Assembly: GCA_964570585.1 (NCBI GenBank)
Contig: CAZMYR010000046.1
Span: 1 to 12,591, forward strand
Length of the DNA: 12,591 nucleotides
Reading direction: 5' to 3'
Origin: G020354945 sp964570585
GTDB taxonomy: Bacteria; Omnitrophota; Gorgyraeia; JABMRG01; JAFGKX01
Position 1 is the stretch's first letter; each line of letters opens with the position of its first letter. Below, piece after piece: positions 1-4,534 of this stretch. Made by a program: the position numbers and the translations under genes. Below the pieces are notes generated by a model. That model saw only the letters and a list, made by a program, of their open reading frames with translations, was not told the origin of the DNA and made no database searches.

Positions 1-1
1 T

Positions 2-49
2 TGGAACCTAAAACGGTACTTCCAAAAGCGCTTAGACAAGGAGCAATAA
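2..49 (+). CDS. C-terminal tail of an upstream gene (partial)
   Basis: Reading from base 2, an open frame gives a basic 15-residue tail (...NLKRYFQKRLDKEQ) ending in TAA at 47-49, directly before the ATG at 50. The ribosome binding site of the next gene (AAGGAG, 38-43) lies inside this tail, a typical operon junction. An ATPase gene (pilB or pilT) commonly precedes pilC, so this could be the end of one, but 15 residues cannot identify it. A second open frame from base 1 runs to a stop at about 81 and would overlap the next gene by 32 bp. I prefer the non-overlapping reading. Confidence 0.4.
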   Translation, partial: WNLKRYFQKRLDKEQ

Positions 50-1258
50 ATGCCGACATACAAATATACAGCGAAAAATAAAGATGGCAAGACTATAGGC
101 GGTAACGTTAATACGGCGAATAAAGAAGACGCGCTGGAGATACTAAGGAAAGAAGAGCTTATACCCATTTCTATACAAGAGGTTAAAAAAGGCATAAATA
201 TAAGCATAGGCGGAAAAAAGAAGGTAAAATCAGATGATGTGGCTATTTTCTCAAGACAGCTCGCTACTATGGTAGAATCCGGTATCCCTGCAGTTGGCGC
301 ATTGGACGCATTAGCTCAACAGATGGAAAACAAGACCTTCCAGGAAATCATCGGTAAAGTTAGAGACGATGTTGAGGCAGGCTCAAGTTTTTCTCTGGCT
401 TTATCAAAACACCCCCGTGTATTTAGCCCCCTGTATATAAATATGGTTAAGGCAGGGGAATCGAGCGGCAAGTTAGATGAAATTTTGGCCCGCCTGGCAA
501 CATACCTTGAAAAGATAAATTCTTTACAGCGTAAGGTAAAATCGAGCCTGGTATATCCCGCCGTTGTCGTATTTATCGCAATCTCTATTACGACATTTCT
601 ATTAGTAAAAGTGGTCCCTACATTCAAAGGGATATTTGATATATTAGGCGGAGAATTGCCCCTGCCTACCCGTATATTATTGATTGTTAGTGATTTTTTA
701 AGATACTATTTCCTGTTAGGTATAGGCGGTCTAATCTTATTTATTTTTATTTTATTAAAATATATAAAAACAGAAAGAGGAGGATATCAGTTTGACGCAT
801 TTTTGCTTAAGATGCCTATCTTCGGCCCTATTTTCAGGAAGTTTAGCATAGCTAAATTTAGCAGGACATTATCCAGCCTGGTTCGCAGCGGTGTCCCGAT
901 TTTAGTAAGCCTGGATATAGTGGGAAAGACCTGTGGAAATAAGGTCTTAGAAAAGGCGATAGTGCAGGCTGCGAAAGCCATTAAAGACGGCAAAAGCATT
1001 GCCGAGCCTTTAGGGGAGAGCAAGGTCCTGCCTCCTATGGCCGTCAGGATGATTTCGGTAGGGGAGCAGACAGGTGAACTTGAAAAGATGTTGATTAAAA
1101 TAGCAGACTTTTATGACGAACAGGTAGATGCCGCAGCCAGTTCTTTAATCAGCATTATAGAACCCGTAATTATATTATTTTTAGGAGTAGTTGTAGGCGG
1201 AATTGTGCTGGCAATATTTATGCCTATATTCAAAATTACTGAAATTATCGGCCATTAA
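50..1258 (+). CDS. pilC: Type IV pilus / type II secretion inner-membrane platform protein PilC/GspF
   Basis: Polytopic platform protein of the inner membrane that couples the cytoplasmic assembly ATPase to pilin insertion. The 402 residues match the usual family length of about 400. Two copies of the F domain are visible at about 67-190 and 269-392. Each carries the family signature: KAGESSGKLDEIL at 134-146 and VGEQTGELEKML at 337-348. Hydrophobic segments lie at about 169-190, 218-238 and 371-392, the classic three-helix topology. An N-terminal stretch (YKYTAKNKDGKTIGG) resembles the start of many PilC proteins. The start ATG follows an AAGGAG box by 6 bp. The gene probably ends an operon that begins outside the window, because a strong terminator follows. 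PilC and GspF cannot be told apart from sequence; the PilMNOPQ genes nearby favour the Pil name. Confidence 0.95.
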   Translation: MPTYKYTAKNKDGKTIGGNVNTANKEDALEILRKEELIPISIQEVKKGINISIGGKKKVKSDDVAIFSRQLATMVESGIPAVGALDALAQQMENKTFQEIIGKVRDDVEAGSSFSLALSKHPRVFSPLYINMVKAGESSGKLDEILARLATYLEKINSLQRKVKSSLVYPAVVVFIAISITTFLLVKVVPTFKGIFDILGGELPLPTRILLIVSDFLRYYFLLGIGGLILFIFILLKYIKTERGGYQFDAFLLKMPIFGPIFRKFSIAKFSRTLSSLVRSGVPILVSLDIVGKTCGNKVLEKAIVQAAKAIKDGKSIAEPLGESKVLPPMAVRMISVGEQTGELEKMLIKIADFYDEQVDAAASSLISIIEPVIILFLGVVVGGIVLAIFMPIFKITEIIGH

Positions 1259-1271
1259 TCTCTATGCAGTA

Positions 1272-1315
1272 AATAGAAAAGGGGTGGCGTCATAAAACGC
1301 AACCCCTTTTCTATT
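1272..1315. terminator. Bidirectional intrinsic terminator between convergent genes
   Basis: A 14-bp perfect inverted repeat (AATAGAAAAGGGGT at 1272-1285 and its complement at 1302-1315) encloses a further 4-bp GCGT/ACGC pairing and a 6-base loop. The G+C core is flanked by T-rich sequence on the right and A-rich sequence on the left, so a U-rich tail is made in either direction. It sits between the 3' end of pilC (1258) and the 3' end of the minus-strand pilin (1340), and so can stop transcription from both sides. Confidence 0.88.
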
Positions 1316-1339
1316 AGTTCTACCCAAGATGCCTTTTAA

Positions 1340-1870
1340 TTAGTCTATAGGTGTCATATTATTAGTATAGACAGCCTCAGTAGTAATGTAAGGGCAGGCG
1401 GCGGTATCTATTGCCTTTACCTCTCCTGCGTAACTCCAGTAAGCAAACGTCCTGGTTCCAGTCGTATGATAGGCTGTAGGTACGCAAGAAATCATAGGGA
1501 CAGCGTTAGTCGGGTCAGCCGCAGGCGCTACCATTGCGTAGTTATACCGATAGCCCTGAACTGTCGGGTTGGCACCAGTATATTTGCTTGCAATGTAAGG
1601 CGGAGTTGCAGTAGCCAACTCAGTAAAAGAGGGTGTGGCTCCTGCTGCACCAAGAGCAGTATAGCCTGGCCAACGCTTAGGTGTTTGCACGCTGTAAAAT
1701 GAATCGCTCGCAGTGGCAACCGTCCTTAAAGAAGCTGAAGCTGCGCCTTCGTTGGCATTATGCCTTGCCCTTAGTAGATTGGGAACAGCAATCGCCGCTA
1801 ATAAAGCTATAATGGCTACAACAATCATGATTTCCACCAAGGTAAAACCTTTATGATTTAATCTTATCAT
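1340..1870 (-). CDS. Prepilin-type pilin/pseudopilin, paralogue of the divergent neighbour
   Basis: Class III-signal prepilin of 176 residues. The leader is short and basic (MIRLNHKG), with predicted prepilin peptidase cleavage after Gly8. The mature protein starts FTLVE, with Glu at +5, followed by a hydrophobic helix to about residue 30 and the NLLRARHNANE extension. The N-terminal ~40 residues are nearly identical to the pilin at 2237. The globular part differs but keeps TPPYI and YHTTGTR.F. Two cysteines in the C-terminal half (129 and 159) could close a pilin-type disulfide loop; the paralogue has only one (115). The start codon is preceded on its strand by GGATGGTG. A sigma70-type promoter about 150 bp upstream gives a long untranslated leader. 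It is probably a major pilin or alternative major subunit rather than a tip pseudopilin, which is inference. Confidence 0.93.
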   Translation of the reverse strand: MIRLNHKGFTLVEIMIVVAIIALLAAIAVPNLLRARHNANEGAASASLRTVATASDSFYSVQTPKRWPGYTALGAAGATPSFTELATATPPYIASKYTGANPTVQGYRYNYAMVAPAADPTNAVPMISCVPTAYHTTGTRTFAYWSYAGEVKAIDTAACPYITTEAVYTNNMTPID

Positions 1871-2015
1871 CTTATTTCACCATCCTTTTTTCCTAAATGG
1901 ATTACCCTGGATGCCACTCTGGAGAATCTGACGCTAAAAAATTATCTATAAAATCCTATCGCTTTCCCCTTTACGACAACTCAGTGTGATAAAGCATACT
2001 TGCCTTACCATTTAA

Positions 2016-2044
2016 AGTATAGCACAATTTATTAGCTTTGTCAA
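2016..2044 (-). promoter_or_regulatory. Sigma70-type promoter P- for the minus-strand pilin
   Basis: On the minus strand, TTGACA (2044-2039) is followed by exactly 17 bp and then TATACT (2021-2016), a 6/6 -35 and 5/6 -10 match to the consensus. TGC stands just before the -10, an extended -10 element. The predicted transcription start is near 2009. The promoter shares an 11-bp block around the -35 and a TGCTA.ACTT block at the -10 with the divergent promoter P+. Confidence 0.8.
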
Positions 2045-2146
2045 GGGCCGCTGGGGTGGAGACAGACACTATTTTTACAACGGAGTGGAGCCAGGAGCGG
2101 AGCCTTAAGGCTCCGCTCCTGGCTATAATAGTGCACCTTGACAAAG
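2036..2146. repeat. Nested inverted-repeat block between divergent promoters
   Basis: Three concentric inverted repeats share a centre region. The outer pair is CTTTGTCAAGG (2036-2046) with its complement at 2136-2146 (11 bp, perfect). The middle pair is CACTATT (2067-2073) with AATAGTG (2127-2133). The inner pair is the 36-bp palindrome at 2089-2124. The left half is longer, with extra segments at 2047-2066 and 2074-2088, while the right half has only 2-base spacers. The outer pair is largely explained by the two outward-facing -35 boxes. No target-site duplication is visible at the edges. Confidence 0.7.
2089..2124. repeat. 36-bp perfect palindrome, G+C-rich, TTAA centre
   Basis: The half-site AGCCAGGAGCGGAGCCTT is followed immediately by its exact reverse complement, with the centre between 2106 and 2107. 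It is far more G+C-rich than its surroundings. In RNA it would fold into a near loop-less hairpin; in DNA it could bind a dimeric protein or extrude as a cruciform. It has no T-tract on either side, so it does not look like an intrinsic terminator. It may be a REP-type dispersed palindrome or an operator shared by the two pilin promoters. Confidence 0.85.
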
Positions 2147-2166
2147 TCATCTTGATATGCTAAACT
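2138..2166 (+). promoter_or_regulatory. Sigma70-type promoter P+ for the plus-strand pilin
   Basis: TTGACA (2138-2143), a 17-bp spacer and TAAACT (2161-2166; 4/6 match) preceded by TGC, an extended -10. The predicted start is near 2173, giving a leader of about 64 bases that ends in a good ribosome site. Outside the middle 11 spacer bases, about 25 of 28 positions match the divergent promoter P-. The -35 box lies in the right arm of the outer inverted repeat. Confidence 0.72.
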
Positions 2167-2236
2167 TAAAAAAGAAAAGAAGGTTTTGTAAAGAACTATA
2201 AAACGTCCCATTCAGGGAAGAAAGGAGTAAGATAAG

Positions 2237-2713
2237 ATGAAGCGGTTAGGAAAAAAAGGTTTTACACTTGTTGAAATTATGATAGTTGTAGCTATTATTG
2301 CTCTCTTGGCTGCAATAGCTATTCCTAATCTGTTACGTGCCAGGCATAATGCTAATGAAACAGCTGCAATAGCTTCTTTAAGGACGATAAGCACAGCAAT
2401 GGAAAGCTGGCGTGCTACCCAGACGCCTGCTACTTATGCAGGTGCAAGCCTCGTAAATTTAGCAAGTGCAACTCCACCCTACATCGATGGAGCCTTAGGA
2501 GCTACAGACCCAAGCATAAAGCAAGGGTATACATTCACTTTAACAATAATTGCTGGTACGGGTAACCAGCAGTATACCTGCGCGGCGCACCCAACAGTCT
2601 ATCACACAACCGGAACTAGGGCCTTCATGGTTGATGAATCAGGTGTAATAAGGGCAGGAGATGTTGGTAGCAGCGTCGACCTTGCTAAAGGAGCAGGTTC
2701 TGTAATAGAGTAA
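2237..2713 (+). CDS. Prepilin-type pilin/pseudopilin
   Basis: Prepilin of 158 residues. The leader MKRLGKKG is cleaved after Gly8, and the mature protein begins FTLVE with Glu at +5, a hydrophobic helix to about residue 30, and NLLRARHNANE. The globular domain ends with YHTTGTRAFMVDESGVIR, the strand-turn pattern common in GspG-like and Omnitrophota-type pilins. A single cysteine (115) means no internal disulfide. The ribosome site AAAGGAG lies 9 bp before the ATG. The gene appears monocistronic, with promoter P+ and a terminator 25 bp past the stop, which suits a highly expressed major subunit. It is a paralogue of the minus-strand pilin (1340-1870), probably from a duplication. I cannot tell a pilus subunit from a secretion pseudopilin. 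Confidence 0.94.
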   Translation: MKRLGKKGFTLVEIMIVVAIIALLAAIAIPNLLRARHNANETAAIASLRTISTAMESWRATQTPATYAGASLVNLASATPPYIDGALGATDPSIKQGYTFTLTIIAGTGNQQYTCAAHPTVYHTTGTRAFMVDESGVIRAGDVGSSVDLAKGAGSVIE

Positions 2714-2737
2714 TTAAAGCATCTAGTTTAAGAAGAT

Positions 2738-2768
2738 AAAGGCCCCTATAAAAATATCGGGGCCTTTT
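2738..2768 (+). terminator. Intrinsic terminator after the pilin gene
   Basis: The stem AAAGGCCCC / GGGGCCTTT has a 12-base loop in which TATA and TAT can extend the pairing, and it is followed by TTTT and further T-rich sequence. It lies 25 bp after the stop codon at 2713 and separates this unit from the next promoter. Confidence 0.88.
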
Positions 2769-2793
2769 CATTACTGGTGTTGAATGTTCACAA

Positions 2794-2823
2794 AATTCTT
2801 ATTTTTTAATTCTTATTTTTTAA
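2794..2823 (+). repeat. Tandem 14-bp A/T duplication upstream of a promoter
   Basis: AATTCTTATTTTTT occurs twice, perfectly, at 2794-2807 and 2808-2821, followed by AA that begins a third copy. The repeat ends directly before the TTGACA at 2825. Its position (about -40 to -67) and A/T tracts fit an UP element, contacted by the alpha-subunit C-terminal domains of RNA polymerase. Copy number could vary by slippage. Confidence 0.75.
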
Positions 2824-2824
2824 A

Positions 2825-2853
2825 TTGACATTTATGTTAAAATAATTTACACT
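2825..2853 (+). promoter_or_regulatory. Promoter of the pseudopilin-pilMNOPQ gene run
   Basis: TTGACA (2825-2830; 6/6), a 17-bp spacer and TACACT (2848-2853; 4/6). The predicted start is near 2860, only about 4 bases before the ATG at 2864, so the message would be leaderless or nearly so. No Shine-Dalgarno sequence is present before that ATG, which fits. The A/T tandem repeat just upstream could act as an UP element. Confidence 0.6.
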
Positions 2854-2863
2854 TATAACTAGT

Positions 2864-3307
2864 ATGAAGAAGGCATTTACTCTTGTCGAAATAATGGTAG
2901 TAGTAGGGGTTATTGCTATTTTGGCAACTCTTGCTATACCAATGATGTTGCGCAATCGGATAGTTTCCCATGAGACCCTTGCCATAGCTTCTTGCAGGAC
3001 TATTGTATCTGCCTGCCAGAGTTACTATTCTATAAATCTACCTCATGGATATCCCCCAGATTTACAAAGCTTAGGTGGAAGCGTAGGAGGTGTTCCAGCT
3101 TACATTGATGATGTTTTATCAACGCCTCCATATGAAAGAACGGGTTATAGGTTTATATATCAATATATAGATGAAGAATCTTTTAAGTTGTATGCAGAGC
3201 CTATTCATCCCGGCAGAACCGGAAACAGGTATTTTTACACTGATGAAACAGGAAGGATTACCGCAAAAGAAGGAGGCAGGGCCGGTCCTAGTGACCCTGC
3301 GGTATAG
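2864..3307 (+). CDS. Prepilin-type pseudopilin, first gene of the main operon
   Basis: Prepilin-like protein of 147 residues with a very short leader, MKKA, then FTLVEIMVVVGVIAILATLAIP. The residue before the cleavage site is Ala4 rather than the usual Gly; Glu at +5 is kept. An in-frame stop lies upstream with no other start codon after it, so the ATG is firm. The globular part has YYSINLPHGYPPDLQSLG and a C-terminal GNRYFYTDETGRIT motif, making it a distant paralogue of the two pilins upstream and GspG-like in overall size. Cysteines at 44 and 51 lie close together in the helix-proximal region. There is no ribosome binding site; see the promoter at 2825. Probably a pseudopilin of the same apparatus, possibly in the role of GspG or GspH, which is inference. 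Confidence 0.9.
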   Translation: MKKAFTLVEIMVVVGVIAILATLAIPMMLRNRIVSHETLAIASCRTIVSACQSYYSINLPHGYPPDLQSLGGSVGGVPAYIDDVLSTPPYERTGYRFIYQYIDEESFKLYAEPIHPGRTGNRYFYTDETGRITAKEGGRAGPSDPAV

Positions 3308-3360
3308 CAATGAAGTACATAATATGAAAAAGATTGGAGATTTCACCTAAGTTAAAAACC

Positions 3361-3855
3361 ATGCGAAGGCAGGAGAAAAAAAGTTATAGTTTTCTAAAAT
3401 GCCCCCGCTCCCCCCTACATGCAAAAACGGGACTTACCCTGGTTGAGCTTACTCTCGGTGTTGCTATATTTGCCCTGGCTGCGTGTGGATTTTTAAGCTC
3501 ATTTATATCGTGTGCTACATTCGCAGAATCTGCTGGCAATATCACACTCATAACAAACCGTGCAAGGGAGGAGATGGAAGATTCTGTTCGGCGTACTAAT
3601 TTTGACAGCTTAGTTAGTTATTCAAAACTTCCTCCCGGCGTCCCGATAGGAACGAGTTTAGTTTGTTATGTGCAAAGTATCAATAATGACTTGAAACAAG
3701 TAAGAATAGTTATGAGTTGCATGGAAAAATCAAACCGTATTATGGGTGAAGACAAAAATCTTAACGGAGTTCTCGATGGCGGTGAGGATAGAAACGGTGA
3801 CGGAAGATTGAGTTCGCCATGCGAGCTAATTACTTTTGTCCCAAGGAAGGAATAG
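3361..3855 (+). CDS. GspI/PilV-like minor pseudopilin with EF-hand-like loop
   Basis: Prepilin-type minor subunit. The motif KTG|LTLVELTLGVAIFALAACGF is predicted to be cleaved after Gly, with Glu at +5 and a hydrophobic helix. It lies between other pseudopilin genes in the GspI/PilV position, and the stop codon touches the next ATG. The start is uncertain: ATG at 3361 gives 164 residues and a 24-residue leader, TTG at 3334 gives 173, and neither has a good ribosome site. The leader is longer than usual in either case. Counting from the TTG start, residues 140-151 (DKNLNGVLDGGE) match a complete 12-residue EF-hand calcium loop: D1, N3, N5, G6, L8, D9, E12. A second partial loop, DRNGDGRL, follows directly. 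GspI and GspJ partner with GspK at the tip of known pseudopili. Confidence 0.85.
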   Translation: MRRQEKKSYSFLKCPRSPLHAKTGLTLVELTLGVAIFALAACGFLSSFISCATFAESAGNITLITNRAREEMEDSVRRTNFDSLVSYSKLPPGVPIGTSLVCYVQSINNDLKQVRIVMSCMEKSNRIMGEDKNLNGVLDGGEDRNGDGRLSSPCELITFVPRKE

Positions 3856-4530
3856 ATGCATAATTTCATCTTTTCTAGATATAGAGCATTTACACTCGTA
3901 GAAATTATGGTAGTAATAGCTATCTTTACTATTGTTATCGGAGCTTTTTATGCAATTATGGCGAGCGGAAGGATGGGCTGGTATTCTGGAGATACCAGGA
4001 TAGAACTTCAGGAGGACCTAAGGCAGGCGATGGATACGATGACATATGAGCTTTCCGCATCTGCCCCTACAGACACCGCCGGTAACCCTATCGTGACTAT
4101 AGGCGGAGGGGGGAGTTTTATTACCTTCCAGGTCCCTGTTGATGGGAACGCTAGCGGGAGCTGGGAAGATACCGATGGAGATGGACAGGATGATTTTTAT
4201 CTGGAGGATACTCTGGACCCCTTAAATAATGATAATATTCGCTGGGGCGCTTACTTAAGAGGAGAGAACCGCATAGTTGCCTCTGGTGCAAGGGCAGGTA
4301 GACGGATAAGATATATATTAGTTGGTGATGAATTAAAGCGCCGCATTTTTAATGCAGCCGGTACGGTCGTAGAGGATTTTCTTCTTGCGGACGATGCACA
4401 AAATCTGAATTTTGTTAGACCTGCTAGCAATGTTATCGTAATAACTGTTGACGCTAGAAAGCTTACTATCGGCAGGCACCCTATAAATTATTCTTTGTCA
4501 ACAACAGTATATTTAAAAAGTAAGGAATGA
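3856..4530 (+). CDS. GspJ/PilW-like minor pseudopilin
   Basis: Prepilin-type minor subunit of 224 residues, in the GspJ/PilW size range. The leader MHNFIFSRYRA is followed by FTLVEIMVVIAIFTIVIGAFYAIMASG, with Ala11 instead of Gly before the cleavage site and Glu at +5. The segment RIELQEDLRQAMDTMTYELSASAP is typical of PilW/GspJ proteins just after the N-terminal helix. Residues 105-113 (DTDGDGQDD) form an Asp-rich calcium-loop-like motif, followed by DPLNNDN. The ATG immediately follows the preceding TAG, with AAGGAAGGA just upstream, so translation is probably coupled. The next gene starts 4 bp after the stop. Function as a tip pseudopilin with the 3361 and 4535 products is inferred from order and family. 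Confidence 0.88.
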   Translation: MHNFIFSRYRAFTLVEIMVVIAIFTIVIGAFYAIMASGRMGWYSGDTRIELQEDLRQAMDTMTYELSASAPTDTAGNPIVTIGGGGSFITFQVPVDGNASGSWEDTDGDGQDDFYLEDTLDPLNNDNIRWGAYLRGENRIVASGARAGRRIRYILVGDELKRRIFNAAGTVVEDFLLADDAQNLNFVRPASNVIVITVDARKLTIGRHPINYSLSTTVYLKSKE

Positions 4531-4534
4531 TAAG

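Larger units (their letters stand above)
1871..2236. other. Divergent regulatory region between two paralogous pilin genes
   Basis: This 366-bp gap has no convincing gene. It holds the minus-strand leader (about 1871-2009), promoter P- (2016-2044), a nested inverted-repeat block (2036-2146) with a 36-bp perfect palindrome, promoter P+ (2138-2166), and the roughly 64-base leader of the plus-strand pilin, ending in the AAAGGAG ribosome site at 2221-2227. The minus-strand leader is about 138 bases. I found no recognisable riboswitch signature in it, including the c-di-GMP (GEMM) type that sometimes precedes pilin genes. Confidence 0.75.

Noticed and set aside
1871..2009. A c-di-GMP (GEMM) riboswitch in the long leader of the minus-strand pilin
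   Set aside because: The conserved GEMM core segments are not present on either strand; only loosely similar purine-rich bits are seen.
2036..2146. The nested inverted repeat as an intact MITE or insertion sequence, or as an invertible promoter switch
   Set aside because: The flanking bases (TATTAG left, TCATCT right) show no target-site duplication. The outer repeats are already explained as two outward -35 boxes. No recombinase gene is nearby, and inversion would leave both promoters facing outward.
3324..3350. A tiny ORF (MKKIGDFT, then stop) between two pseudopilin genes
   Set aside because: Eight codons with no ribosome site; it overlaps the possible TTG start at 3334 in another frame and is probably chance.
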